A DNA stretch of 59,309 nt, taken from the NCBI GenBank assembly GCA_050729835.1, contig JBOHLS010000016.1, positions 1-59,309 of the forward strand. Reading direction: 5' to 3'. The notes below the pieces were generated by a model that was not told the DNA's origin, searched no databases, and worked only from the letters and a program-made list of their open reading frames with translations. How positions within the stretch are numbered: the first letter of the stretch is position 1; the number at the start of each line of letters is the position of its first letter. Origin of the DNA: REEB95 sp050729835 (GTDB lineage Bacteria; Pseudomonadota; Alphaproteobacteria; ATCC43930; CGMCC-115725). Made by a program: the position numbers and the translations under genes. Shown here piece after piece: positions 36,080-43,890 of this stretch.

Positions 36080-37405
36080 ATGGTTTGGCTTCAGCTTGCC
36101 GTCATCCTGGTGCTGATCCTGCTGAACGGCTTCTTCGCCATGGCCGAGCTCGCCATCGTCTCGGCGCGGCGCACGCGGCTGCAAGCCGCCGTCGATGCCG
36201 GCCGCACCGGCGCGCGGCTGGCGCTGACGCTCAAGGGCGATCTCGGCCGGTTCCTGTCGACCGTGCAGATCGGCATCACCGTGATCGGCGTGCTCGCCGG
36301 CGTGTTCGGCGGCGCGACCCTGGCCGACGATCTGGCGCATGCGTTCGAAAGCAATTCCGGTTGGATCGGCGCGCATGCGCATGCGGTCGGCGTCGCCGTG
36401 GTCGTCGCGGCGATCTCGTTCGTGACGTTGATCTTCGGAGAGCTTACGCCCAAGCGCATCGCCTTGCGCCGGCCCGAGGCGATGGCGTCGCGCGTTGCGC
36501 TCCTGCTGCTGGTGCTGTCGCGTCTCGCCGCGCCGCTCGAATGGCTGCTCAGCCGGACGTCCGATCTTGTGCTCAAGGCGTTGCCGCTGCGCCCGGCCGA
36601 GGCGGCGGCGCCGACCGAGCAGGAGATCGCCTATCTGCTGCGCGAGTCCGCCGCCGCCGGCCATTTCGAGGCGGCCGAGCACGCTATCATCCAGATGGCC
36701 CTGCGCCTCGGCGACCGGCTGGTCGGCGCGGTGATGACGCCGCGCACCGAGGTCGAAGGCCTCGACCTCGGGGATCCCGACGCCGAAAATCGGCGCAAGA
36801 TCATCCAGAGCGACTTCTCGCGCTTTCCGGTGTTCGAAGGCGAGCCGCGTCACCTCGTCGGCGTCGCGCAGGTGAAAGACGTCGTGACGCAGCTGCTGTC
36901 GGGCAAGCCGTTCGACCTGCACGCGGCGATGAAGCCGCCGCTGTTCCTGCCCGAAACCGTCACCGCGCTGCAGGCGCTCGAGTTCTTCCGCCGCAGCGGC
37001 ACGCCGATGCTCTTCCTGGTCGACGAGTACGGCGACATCCAGGGCATCGTCACGCTGCACGACATCCTCCAGGCGCTGGTCGGCGACATCGTCTTCCGCG
37101 GCGAGAAGCCGGCATCGCCGATCATGCGCCGCGACGACGGCACGCTCGAGGTCGAAGGCCTGGTGGGCGTCGACGAGGTCCGCGACCTGGTGCCGCTGCC
37201 GGTTTCGGCCGGCGAGAAAAAGGGCGCGTTCCGCACCGTCGGCGGGCTGGTGATGGCGCGGCTCAACCGCGTGCCGGAGACCGGCGACAAGGTGCGCGTC
37301 GGCGGCTTCCGGCTCGAGGTGCTGGCGATGGACGGCCGCCGCGTCGACCGCGTGCTGATCGTGCCGCCGGCGAAGGTGAAGGCGCGGCAGGGCGCGGCGG
37401 GGTAG
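36080..37405 (+). CDS. hemolysin/CorC-type transporter, DUF21 plus CBS domains
   Basis: 441 aa. A CNNM/DUF21 membrane domain (about 1-170, four helices), with NGFFAMAELAIVSARR and LIFGELTPKRIALRRPE, a CBS pair about 200-325 (VMTPRTEVEGLDL, LFLVDEYGDIQGIVTLHDI), and a C-terminal CorC_HlyC transporter-associated domain (VEGLVGVDEVRDL, FRTVGGLVMARLNRVPETGD). The family exports magnesium/cobalt or acts in cation homeostasis. ATG 36080 is used. The stop TAG is part of a TAGGG run that leads into the next gene. Confidence 0.9.
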   Translation: MVWLQLAVILVLILLNGFFAMAELAIVSARRTRLQAAVDAGRTGARLALTLKGDLGRFLSTVQIGITVIGVLAGVFGGATLADDLAHAFESNSGWIGAHAHAVGVAVVVAAISFVTLIFGELTPKRIALRRPEAMASRVALLLLVLSRLAAPLEWLLSRTSDLVLKALPLRPAEAAAPTEQEIAYLLRESAAAGHFEAAEHAIIQMALRLGDRLVGAVMTPRTEVEGLDLGDPDAENRRKIIQSDFSRFPVFEGEPRHLVGVAQVKDVVTQLLSGKPFDLHAAMKPPLFLPETVTALQALEFFRRSGTPMLFLVDEYGDIQGIVTLHDILQALVGDIVFRGEKPASPIMRRDDGTLEVEGLVGVDEVRDLVPLPVSAGEKKGAFRTVGGLVMARLNRVPETGDKVRVGGFRLEVLAMDGRRVDRVLIVPPAKVKARQGAAG

Positions 37406-37417
37406 GGTAGGGTAGGG
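37403..37417. repeat. three tandem TAGGG units
   Basis: TAGGGTAGGGTAGGG overlaps the CorC stop codon and serves as the ribosome-site region for the DUF202 gene. It is too short to be more than a local slippage-prone run. Confidence 0.8.
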
Positions 37418-37420
37418 TGC

Positions 37421-37843
37421 ATGTCGGTTCAAGAACCCGAGCAGCTTACGATCATGCGACAGCTCGTCGAGCTGTCGGCCGAGCGCTCGTACATGAACGC
37501 CGAGCGCACGCTCTCGGTCTGGGTCCGGACCGCGTTGGGGCTGATCATCTGCGGGTTGGCGGTCGATCGCTTCGGTCTGTTCCTCGTCGAGCTCCCGCTC
37601 GGCGCCGGGCAACCCGGCCACTATTCGAACGCGATCTCGAACTGGGTCGGCGTCGCCTTGGTCGCGCTCGGCGTGGCGATGGCGCTCGCGACCGGTCTGC
37701 GGTTCCACGCTTACACGGTGGAGTATCAGCGCCACCACCGGCCGCCGTTTCATCACCATCCCGCTCTCGGCCCATTCTTCGCCCTGATGGTGGCCGTGTT
37801 CGGCGTGGCGGTGCTGATCATCCTGATCGTCGTTGCGTGGTGA
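37421..37843 (+). CDS. DUF202 membrane protein
   Basis: 140 aa with three hydrophobic segments. The family motif SAERSYMNAERTLSVWVRTALGLIICGLAVDRF is near residues 19-51, followed by NAISNWVGVALVALGVAMALATGLRFH and a His-rich loop (RHHRPPFHHHP). Proteins of this family affect membrane traits in several bacteria, but mechanism is unknown. It follows the CorC gene after 15 bases and is probably co-transcribed. Confidence 0.88.
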   Translation: MSVQEPEQLTIMRQLVELSAERSYMNAERTLSVWVRTALGLIICGLAVDRFGLFLVELPLGAGQPGHYSNAISNWVGVALVALGVAMALATGLRFHAYTVEYQRHHRPPFHHHPALGPFFALMVAVFGVAVLIILIVVAW

Positions 37844-37926
37844 GGCGCGCCGGCGGCTTGCCTGGCCATGGCCGAGCCCTTTAGGGTTCGGCCCAACGCC
37901 ATGCCTTAAGGCGAGGGGAGGACGTC

Positions 37927-39111
37927 ATGCGGGTTTTCGCGCGAGCGCTCGCGCCAGCGTTCATCGTGGCCGCGTTGTTCGCTGCGCGGGCGAACGCCGC
38001 AAATAGCTACGACATCCCCGTCATTGCCTCGCTCACCGGCGGCGGCGCCTTCCTCGGCCAGGAGGAGCAGCAGGCGATCCAAATTCTCGAGAAGCTGGTC
38101 AACCGGACCGGCGGCATCCACGGCCGCAAGGTGAACTTCGTCTTCCACGACGATCAATCGTCGCCGCAACAGGCGGTTCAGCTTGCCAACCAGGTGTTGG
38201 CGGCGAAACCCATCGTCGTGCTCGGCACCACGCTGGTCGCCGGCTGCAACGCGATGCGGCCGCTGATGCAGAACGGCCCAGTGATGTACTGCTTCTCGCC
38301 CGGCATCCATCCGCCCGCCGGCGGCTACGTCTTCACTGGCGGCGTTTCGACCTTCGATCAGGCACAGGCGCTGGTGAACTATTTCCGCGGCCGCGGCTGG
38401 ACGCGGCTCGCGCTGATGACCTCGACCGACGCCACTGGCCAGGACGCCAACAAGGGCTTCGAGAGGCTGCTGGCGCAGCCCGAGAACAAGGGCATCGCGA
38501 TCGTCGCCCATCCGCATTTCAATCCGACCGACGTCAGCGTCAGCGCCCAGATCGAGGAGATCAAAGCGGCCAAGCCGCAGGCCTTCATCGGTTGGGCGAC
38601 CGGCTCGCCCTCGGCGACGATCTTCCGCGGCGCGGTACAGGGCGGCCTCGCCGTGCCGATGGGCAGCACCGGCGGCAACATGACCTATGCCCAGATGCAC
38701 CGCTTCGCCGCCTTCCTGCCGCGCGAGCTTTATCTGCCGTCGTCGGTCTGGGCGGTGCGCGGCGATCCGCGCGTCAAGCTTGATCCGGCGGTGGCGAAGA
38801 AGCAGAAGGACTATTTCGCCGCCTTCGCCGCCGCCGGCGCGAGGCCGGACGAGGGTTCGATCCTCGGCTGGGACCCGGCGACCATCGTCGTCGACGCGTT
38901 GCGCAAGCTGCCGCCGAACGCTACGGCGCAGCAGCTGCGCGATTATCTGCTGAAGGTGAAAGGCATCGCCGGCGTCAACGGGGTCTACGATTTTGCTGCC
39001 GCGCCGCAGCGCGGCCTGACGATCGACAACATCATCGTCTCGGTGTGGGACGCCAAGGTCGATACCTGGAAGGTGATGGCCGCGCCCACCGGCGTTCCGC
39101 TCACTAAGTGA
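37927..39111 (+). CDS. ABC transporter periplasmic solute-binding protein (LivK-like)
   Basis: 394 aa; signal peptide to about residue 22 (RANA|AN), then a Peripla_BP_6 type-I binding fold: IPVIASLTGGGAFLGQEEQQAIQILEKLVNRTGGIHGRKVNFVFHDDQSSPQQAVQL is typical of the branched-chain/amide/aromatic group. No permease or ATPase gene is adjacent. Ligands of this group include amino acids, amides and aromatic acids. It precedes the Rieske/PdxA-like pair, separated by a family B repeat. Confidence 0.9.
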   Translation: MRVFARALAPAFIVAALFAARANAANSYDIPVIASLTGGGAFLGQEEQQAIQILEKLVNRTGGIHGRKVNFVFHDDQSSPQQAVQLANQVLAAKPIVVLGTTLVAGCNAMRPLMQNGPVMYCFSPGIHPPAGGYVFTGGVSTFDQAQALVNYFRGRGWTRLALMTSTDATGQDANKGFERLLAQPENKGIAIVAHPHFNPTDVSVSAQIEEIKAAKPQAFIGWATGSPSATIFRGAVQGGLAVPMGSTGGNMTYAQMHRFAAFLPRELYLPSSVWAVRGDPRVKLDPAVAKKQKDYFAAFAAAGARPDEGSILGWDPATIVVDALRKLPPNATAQQLRDYLLKVKGIAGVNGVYDFAAAPQRGLTIDNIIVSVWDAKVDTWKVMAAPTGVPLTK

Positions 39112-39140
39112 ATGGCCGAATATTGCCCACGAAGAATTGC

Positions 39141-39245
39141 CCCCTCACCCAGCATGAGGTAAGGCTCGCCCTTCGACCCACTCAGGGCTCGCCAACCTCA
39201 AGAAAGCACCTCCCCCTGAAAGGGGGAGGGGGCACGGTGAGGGGG
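39141..39245. repeat. dispersed palindromic repeat, family B (copy 3)
   Basis: CCCCTCACCCAG then GTAAGGCTCGCC, hairpin CCTCCCCCT-GAA-AGGGGGAGG, ending CACGGTGAGGGGG. It is slightly degraded relative to copies 1 and 2 and includes an extra CTTCGACCCACTCAGGGCTC segment. Confidence 0.85.
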
Positions 39246-39271
39246 TGGTTTCGCCAGGATGACAGCCGCCC

Positions 39272-39598
39272 GTGACTCTGGTGCGCCTGTGTCGTGTAGA
39301 CGAAGTTTCCGGCGGCGCGCCGCTGCGCGTCGAAGCGGCGGGCGCGGTCTATGCCGTGGCGCGATCGGGCGGCGAAGTCTTCGTGCTTGCCGACCAGTGC
39401 ACACACGGCCCCGGCAAGCTATCGGAAGGCGCGGTGCTCGGCGGCGAGCTCGAATGCCCGTTCCACCAGGGCCGCTTCAACCTGCGCAGCGGCCGCTCGA
39501 CCTATCCGCCCTGCACCGAGGCGGTGCGGACCTGGACAGCGACGGTAAAAGTGGGCGAAATATTCATCGACCCCGACGAGTCCGCCCAAGCGGGCTGA
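39272..39598 (+). CDS. Rieske [2Fe-2S] ferredoxin
   Basis: 108 aa single-domain Rieske protein of the dioxygenase-ferredoxin type. The cluster ligands are Cys-Thr-His (QCTHGPGKLSEG) near residues 43-45 and Cys-Pro-Phe-His (ECPFHQG) near 62-65. The C-terminus (TYPPCTEAVRTWTATVKVGEIFID) matches biphenyl/naphthalene-type ferredoxins. The GTG at 39272 is the first start in frame. It ends 10 bases before the PdxA-like gene, so they form an operon. No oxygenase alpha subunit or reductase is in the window. Confidence 0.9.
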   Translation: MTLVRLCRVDEVSGGAPLRVEAAGAVYAVARSGGEVFVLADQCTHGPGKLSEGAVLGGELECPFHQGRFNLRSGRSTYPPCTEAVRTWTATVKVGEIFIDPDESAQAG

Positions 39599-39608
39599 AG
39601 GAGCCGCG

Positions 39609-40598
39609 ATGAAACGCATCGCTATCAGCATGGGCGATCCGGCCGGCATCGGCCCGGAGATCGCCTTGAAGGCGGCGCTCGATCCGCGCGTGACGCGCCA
39701 ATGTCGGCCGCTGCTGGTTGGCGATCCGCGCGCCCTGGCGATTCATGCCAAGGCGGCCGGGCTCACGCCCAAGGTCAAGTCGTTCGCCAGCGCGGCATTG
39801 GTCGATTGGGCCGGCGACGAGGTCAAGCTGCTGGCGCTCGATATGCTGCACGGCGACGCGCTTCGCCTCGGCACGATCGACGCGGCGCATGGCCGGGCGT
39901 CGCTCGCCGCGGCCAAGGCGGCGATCGACGCGGCGCGCGTGGGCGCGGTCGACGCCGTCGTCGCCGCGCCGCAGACCGAAGGCGCGATCAAGGCGGCCGG
40001 CGTCGAGTTCGACGGATATCCCAGCTTCGTCGCGCGCTGCACCGGCACGCCGGTCGACGATGCGTTCCTGATGATCTGCTTCGACGACAAGCGCATCGCC
40101 CACGTCACGCTGCATGTCAGCCTAGCGCGCGCCATCGCGCTGATCACCAAGGAGCGCGTCGGCCGCGCGCTCGCCGCGGTTGACACCACACTTCGGCAAA
40201 TGGGCATCGCGCGTCCCAAGATCGCGGTCTCGGGCCTCAATCCGCATGCCGGCGAGGGTGGTCTCTTCGGCCAGGAGGAGATCGAGATCGTCGGACCGGT
40301 GATCGTGGCGGCGAAATCCGCCGGCATTGCCGCCGAGGGACCGTTTCCCGCCGATCTGATGTTCCATCGCGTCGGCTACGACGCCTTCCTGGTGATGATC
40401 CACGATCAGGGCCACATCGTCGCCAAGCTCCTGGGCCGCAACCGCGCCGCCGGCCTCACCATCGGCACGCCGGTGCTGTTCTCGTCGGTGGCGCACGGCT
40501 CGGCGCTCGACATCGCCGGCCAGGGCAAGGCGAGCCACGCCGCCATCGTCGAAGCGGTCGAGCGGCTCGTCGGCAGCGCGCAGGCCAAGGCGGCCTAA
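39609..40598 (+). CDS. PdxA-family dehydrogenase, atypical substrate pocket
   Basis: 329 aa of the 4-hydroxythreonine-4-phosphate dehydrogenase fold (MGDPAGIGPEI start, GLNPHAGEGG, MIHDQGH). Metal ligands corresponding to E. coli His166, His211 and His266 are present (His169, His213, His265). By alignment from memory, the residues that hold the HTP substrate are changed: His136-Thr137 become Tyr137-Pro138 (DGYPSF), Asn283 becomes Gly and Arg292 becomes Phe (TPVLFSSVAHG). It is therefore unlikely to act on the phosphorylated vitamin B6 precursor. TphB-type cis-dihydrodiol dehydrogenases are PdxA relatives and would fit the Rieske neighbour. Confidence 0.82.
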   Translation: MKRIAISMGDPAGIGPEIALKAALDPRVTRQCRPLLVGDPRALAIHAKAAGLTPKVKSFASAALVDWAGDEVKLLALDMLHGDALRLGTIDAAHGRASLAAAKAAIDAARVGAVDAVVAAPQTEGAIKAAGVEFDGYPSFVARCTGTPVDDAFLMICFDDKRIAHVTLHVSLARAIALITKERVGRALAAVDTTLRQMGIARPKIAVSGLNPHAGEGGLFGQEEIEIVGPVIVAAKSAGIAAEGPFPADLMFHRVGYDAFLVMIHDQGHIVAKLLGRNRAAGLTIGTPVLFSSVAHGSALDIAGQGKASHAAIVEAVERLVGSAQAKAA

Positions 40599-40605
40599 GC
40601 GGCGT

Positions 40606-40797
40606 TCAGGCGCTGCGCCGGAAGGCGTGCAGGCGCTCGGCGCCTTGCCATATCTCGAAGCCGTGGAAGCGATTGGGCGCGTTGCCGAGCAGCACATGGC
40701 CGAGCTCGATCGCACGCATCAGCTCTTCCACCTCGACATCCTCGCGGCGGATGATGTGGTTGTCGCGGCTGAGCAGGTAACATTTGTATTGGGCCAC
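40606..40797 (-). CDS. hypothetical protein, 63 aa
   Basis: Small soluble protein starting VAQYKCYLLSRDNHIIRREDVEVEELMRAIELGHVLL and continuing to NRFHGFEIWQGAERLHAF. A strand-rich start followed by helices suggests a compact alpha-beta domain seen in many rhizobial small proteins of unknown role. The GTG at 40797 is preferred over ATG 40842 because homology-like sequence begins there; the upstream extension is uncertain. It is convergent with the PdxA-like gene. Confidence 0.65.
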   Translation of the reverse strand: MAQYKCYLLSRDNHIIRREDVEVEELMRAIELGHVLLGNAPNRFHGFEIWQGAERLHAFRRSA

Positions 40798-41110
40798 TTG
40801 CGACGAACTCCCCGTATCGCAAGCCATAGCGAGTCGTGTCACCGTGAGCCGATGTCATGACGCGGTCAATCGTGCAAAGCTAAAACTTGGTTGATGCACA
40901 CAACCGCTATAGAGCTGATTTTGCAGCTTCTTTTATCCGCAGTTGTGGGTGCCTCTTGAAAAATTTGTGACACCGGGCCATAACGCGGCCGTCAATCGAC
41001 CTTGGGTCGGCCACGTTTACGCTCCTACCGAGCCAGATCAGGTCCCATCCAAAAAAGCGTTTTGACCCGCCGTGCATCCGCGCTGCGGCATTTTCTATGG
41101 AGGGACTTTC

Positions 41111-41317
41111 ATGTCCATCGGTACGGTCAAGTGGTTCAACCCGGTCAAGGGCTACGGCTTCATCCAGCCCGACGACGGCCAGAAGGACGTCTTCGTCCAC
41201 ATCTCGGCGGTCGAGCGTTCCGGCATCGGCAATCTGCAAGAGGGCCAGAAGGTCAGCTTCGATATCGAGCGTGGCCAACAGGGCAAGGTGTCGGCGGTCA
41301 ATCTCAAGTCCGCCTAA
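41111..41317 (+). CDS. cold-shock domain protein
   Basis: 68 aa CspA-type single-stranded nucleic-acid-binding protein. RNP1 is KGYGFIQP and RNP2 is VFVHISAV, in the order typical of CSD; the N-terminus is MSIGTVKWFNPVKG and the C-terminus KVSAVNLKSA. GGAGGG precedes the ATG. The upstream gap of about 310 bases (from the 40797 start) is AT-richer than its neighbours and probably holds a long 5' leader, as is usual for cold-shock genes; no other gene is seen there. Confidence 0.94.
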   Translation: MSIGTVKWFNPVKGYGFIQPDDGQKDVFVHISAVERSGIGNLQEGQKVSFDIERGQQGKVSAVNLKSA

Positions 41318-41383
41318 CGCGAATCTCTTTTCGAATCGACTTGACGCGCGGCGGCTTCGGCTACCCCATTTGCGTTCAGGTTC

Positions 41384-41392
41384 TGCTATAAT
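41384..41392 (+). promoter_or_regulatory. extended -10 promoter of the 38-aa gene
   Basis: TGCTATAAT: perfect -10 hexamer with an upstream TG, and no convincing -35. It lies 48 bases before the GTG start and 40 bases before a strong ribosome site. Confidence 0.6.
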
Positions 41393-41439
41393 CGTCGTCG
41401 TTCGTGGTTGTCGTTCAACTTTGTTTCAGGAGGAGATGC

Positions 41440-41556
41440 GTGGCTAGACGAGTGAGAAGGACGAGTAAGTCGAGCAAGACCATCCGCGCCAACAAGCGCA
41501 AGGGCGTGGCGAAAGCGAAGCGCCGCAATCAGCGCCGTCGCGCGACGCGCCGCTAG
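41440..41556 (+). CDS. very basic 38-aa protein, unknown function
   Basis: Open reading frame shorter than usual gene-finder limits. AGGAGGAG at 41429-41436 precedes a GTG start at 41440. Of 38 residues, 19 are Lys or Arg (RRVRRTSK, NKRKGVAKAKRRNQRRR); no acidic residue is present. An extended -10 promoter and a downstream intrinsic terminator frame it, so it looks like an independent gene. Its composition suggests nucleic-acid or ribosome binding, but I recognise no family. Confidence 0.65.
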   Translation: MARRVRRTSKSSKTIRANKRKGVAKAKRRNQRRRATRR

Positions 41557-41576
41557 CCGGCGCTCCATCGACTGAG

Positions 41577-41604
41577 GAAGGACGCGGCATTGCCCGCGTC
41601 CTTC
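41577..41604 (+). terminator. intrinsic terminator after the 38-aa gene
   Basis: Perfect 11-bp stem GAAGGACGCGG / CCGCGTCCTTC with a six-base loop, 20 bases after the stop codon, followed by GCCGTTTCTG. Confidence 0.6.
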
Positions 41605-41689
41605 GCCGTTTCTGTAGCCGGCGTTGCTGCCGGGTTGCCATGCCGAGGCCGCGGTTGTCCTGGTCGCGACTGCCGCCTAGATAAGGCCG

Positions 41690-42475
41690 ATGCCGCATTC
41701 CTTGCCCACGCTCTTCGTCTCGCACGGCTCGCCGATGCTCGCGGTCGATCCCGGCATCACCGGCGAGTTCTGGAAAAAGCTCGGCCGCATGCTGCCGCGG
41801 CCACATTCGGTCTTGGCGGTCTCGGCGCATTGGACGACACGTGAGCCGGCGGTCAACGCCGCCGCGCCGCGCAACGAAACCATCCACGATTTCTACGGCT
41901 TTCCCGAGGCGCTCTACCGCATCCGCTACGACGCGCCGGGCGCGCCGGCGCTTGCTGACCGCGTGGTCTCCCTGCTCGAGGCAGCATCGGTTCCGGTACG
42001 CATCGATGTGCAGCGCGGTCTCGACCACGGCGCCTGGGTGCCGTTGCAGAACATGTATCCCGACGCCGACGTTCCCGTGGCGCAGCTTTCGGTGCAGCCG
42101 CAGCGCGACGCCCGCTGGCACGTGCGGCTCGGTCAGGCGTTGCGGCCGCTCAAGGACGAAAGCGTGCTGGTGCTAGCGACCGGCGGCGCGGTACACAATC
42201 TGCGCGAGATGGCGCACGACGGCGGACCGACGCCGGCCTGGGCAAAGAATTTCGACGACTGGCTGGCAGCGACGCTGGCTGCCGGCAAGGAGAAGGACTT
42301 TCTCGATTGGGAAACGGCCGCGCCCGAAGCGCAGCGCGCGCAGCCGACGCCCGAGCATTTCCTGCCGATCTTCGTCGCCTACGGCGCCGCTGGCGAGCAT
42401 CCCAAGGTGACACGCCTCAACCACGGCTTCACGCTCGGCAGCATGAGCATGGCGGTCTACGAATTCGCCGTCTGA
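41690..42475 (+). CDS. ygiD: LigB-type extradiol dioxygenase (4,5-DOPA dioxygenase family)
   Basis: 261 aa class III extradiol dioxygenase. Metal ligands fit His12 (LFVSHGSPML), His47-type (VSAHW) and the downstream His in RGLDHGAWVPLQNMYP; YGFPEALYRIRYDAPG and ATGGAVHNLREM are family segments. E. coli YgiD cleaves DOPA in vitro and is zinc dependent. It is monocistronic after the small basic gene. A TAAGG before the ATG supports the start. Confidence 0.88.
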   Translation: MPHSLPTLFVSHGSPMLAVDPGITGEFWKKLGRMLPRPHSVLAVSAHWTTREPAVNAAAPRNETIHDFYGFPEALYRIRYDAPGAPALADRVVSLLEAASVPVRIDVQRGLDHGAWVPLQNMYPDADVPVAQLSVQPQRDARWHVRLGQALRPLKDESVLVLATGGAVHNLREMAHDGGPTPAWAKNFDDWLAATLAAGKEKDFLDWETAAPEAQRAQPTPEHFLPIFVAYGAAGEHPKVTRLNHGFTLGSMSMAVYEFAV

Positions 42476-42488
42476 ACGCGACGCGCAG

Positions 42489-42865
42489 CTAAAGCTTTTC
42501 GAGCACTTTGAGTATCTCATCGGGCTCGGCGCGCACCAGGATGTCGCCGTTGACGAAGGCGTAGCGGATCACGCCTTTTCGGTCGATGACGAAGGCCGAC
42601 GGCATCGGCAGCGTCCACATGTCGTTGCCATGCCGCACTTCGAGGTCGCATTTATAGTCCTCGAGGGACTTGTGGTATTCGTCGGGCACGCGATAGACGA
42701 TGCCGAACTGCATCGCGATGCCGTTGTCGATGTCGCACAGAACATCGTAGTGCGGGCTATTGCGCTGCTTGGCGCGCAGCGCCAAGCCGTTGGTGTCGGC
42801 GGTCAGAGCCACTAGCCGCGCCTTGGTCGCTTCGATCCGCGGCAAGGCGTCGGCGAGCGTCGAGC
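42489..42865 (-). pseudogene. peroxiredoxin-like protein, 5' half missing
   Basis: Homology to AhpC/TSA-like peroxiredoxin proteins starts at ALPRIEATKARLVALTADT and runs through DVLCDIDNGIAMQFGIVY, WTLPMPSAFVIDRKGVIRYAFVNGD to the end. The thioredoxin-fold N-terminal half with the catalytic WCPYC-type site is absent. The frame extends artificially to 42932 through sequence that belongs to a DoxX gene on the other strand. Deletion appears to have removed the 5' parts of both divergent genes. Confidence 0.8.
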
Positions 42866-43074
42866 TGTCGATGCCGGTACTGCTGGTGCTGGGCTTGTTC
42901 TCGCGCCTCGCGACGCTGCCGATGCTCAGCATGACCCTCGTGATCCAGGCCTTCGTTTATCCCGAGGACTGGATCGAGCATCTCGGCTGGGCGGCCTTCC
43001 TGCTGCTGATCCTCACGCGCGGTCCCGGTCCGATTGCGCTCGACAATTTCGTCGCCAGGTGGCTCGAGCGGTAG
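42850..43074 (+). pseudogene. DoxX family membrane protein, 5' half missing
   Basis: From about 42858 the frame reads ELSMPVLLVLGLFSRLATLPMLSMTLVIQAFVYPEDWIEHLGWAAFLLLILTRGPGPIALDNF, the last half of a DoxX protein with its final membrane helices. The first helices are missing; the upstream part of the frame is antisense to the peroxiredoxin fragment. See the neighbouring pseudogene for the likely shared deletion. Confidence 0.8.
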
Positions 43075-43081
43075 AGCGGCC

Positions 43082-43495
43082 CTACGGCGTTGCGTTGAGC
43101 CGCTTCAATCCGTCCTGCGCCTCTTTCATCTTGGGATCGAGCTTGAGCGCCGTCCGATAGTCGGCGACCGCCTGATCGCGTTTGCCGAGCTTCTCGTAAA
43201 TTTCCGCCCGGGTCTCGATGACGGCGGCGTTCTTCGGCGCCAGGATCAGCGCCATGTCGACGTCGCGCAGGCCTTTGACGTCCTCGCCCTTGCGGTGATA
43301 GGCCCAGGCGCGGTTGTTGTAGGCATAGACCAGCATCTTGTCGGTCTGCTTGTCGGTCGCGATCAGTGCCGTGCAGCCGGCGATCGCCTCGTCGGGCTGG
43401 GCGCTGGCGCAGTACAGGGCGTTGGCTCCGGGCGTTTGCGCCCAGGCCATTGGCGCCGCCAGCGTCAATGCCAATGCGATCGCGACTTTGCGCAT
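43082..43495 (-). CDS. secreted TPR protein
   Basis: 137 aa with signal peptide (AAPMAWA|QTPG). Two or three TPR units: MLVYAYNNRAWAYHRKGEDVKGLRDVDMALILAP and AAVIETRAEIYEKLGKRDQAVADYRTALKLDP. The N-terminal CASAQPDEAIAGCTALI pair of Cys may be a disulfide. Its architecture is like the larger broken TPR gene at 18107, although that one has more repeats. It ends the reverse-strand cluster; the grxD gene lies 22 bases upstream. Confidence 0.85.
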   Translation of the reverse strand: MRKVAIALALTLAAPMAWAQTPGANALYCASAQPDEAIAGCTALIATDKQTDKMLVYAYNNRAWAYHRKGEDVKGLRDVDMALILAPKNAAVIETRAEIYEKLGKRDQAVADYRTALKLDPKMKEAQDGLKRLNATP

Positions 43496-43517
43496 GAAAC
43501 GGTCCGCGCGCCTACCT

Positions 43518-43856
43518 TCAGGCCCGGGTCGCCACGCCCTTGTCGGCGAGCACCTGCTTGAGCTCGCCGTTCTCGTACATCTCGCTGACGATGTCGCAGC
43601 CGCCGACTAACTCGCCCTTGACGTAGAGCTGCGGGATCGTCGGCCAGTTGGAGAATTCCTTGACGCCTTGGCGGATCGCCGGGTCGGCGAGCACGTCGAT
43701 GCCTTTGAACTTGACGCCCATCTGGGTAAGGATCTGCACCACGCGGGCGGAGAAGCCGCATTGCGGAAAAACCGGCGTGCCTTTCATGAATAGCACGACG
43801 GTATTGTCGGCGATGTCCTGCTTGATGCGGTCGGTGACGGTGGCGTCGGTGGCCAT
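43518..43856 (-). CDS. grxD: monothiol glutaredoxin Grx4-type
   Basis: 112 aa. The monothiol active site is QCGFSARVV with preceding LFMKGTPVFPQ, and WPTIPQLYVKGELVGGCDIV is the glutathione-binding part. It carries [2Fe-2S] clusters together with BolA and takes part in iron-sulfur trafficking. The ATG at 43856 begins MATDATVTDRIKQDI. It follows bolA by 34 bases, and both follow purL, a conserved alphaproteobacterial order. Confidence 0.94.
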   Translation of the reverse strand: MATDATVTDRIKQDIADNTVVLFMKGTPVFPQCGFSARVVQILTQMGVKFKGIDVLADPAIRQGVKEFSNWPTIPQLYVKGELVGGCDIVSEMYENGELKQVLADKGVATRA

Positions 43857-43890
43857 GTGATCCTCGCGATGAAACCGGTTCGTCTCTGCT

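Noticed and set aside
37403..37417. TAGGG repeats as telomere-like sequence
   Set aside because: Only three units, overlapping a stop codon and a ribosome site between two genes; ordinary slippage run.
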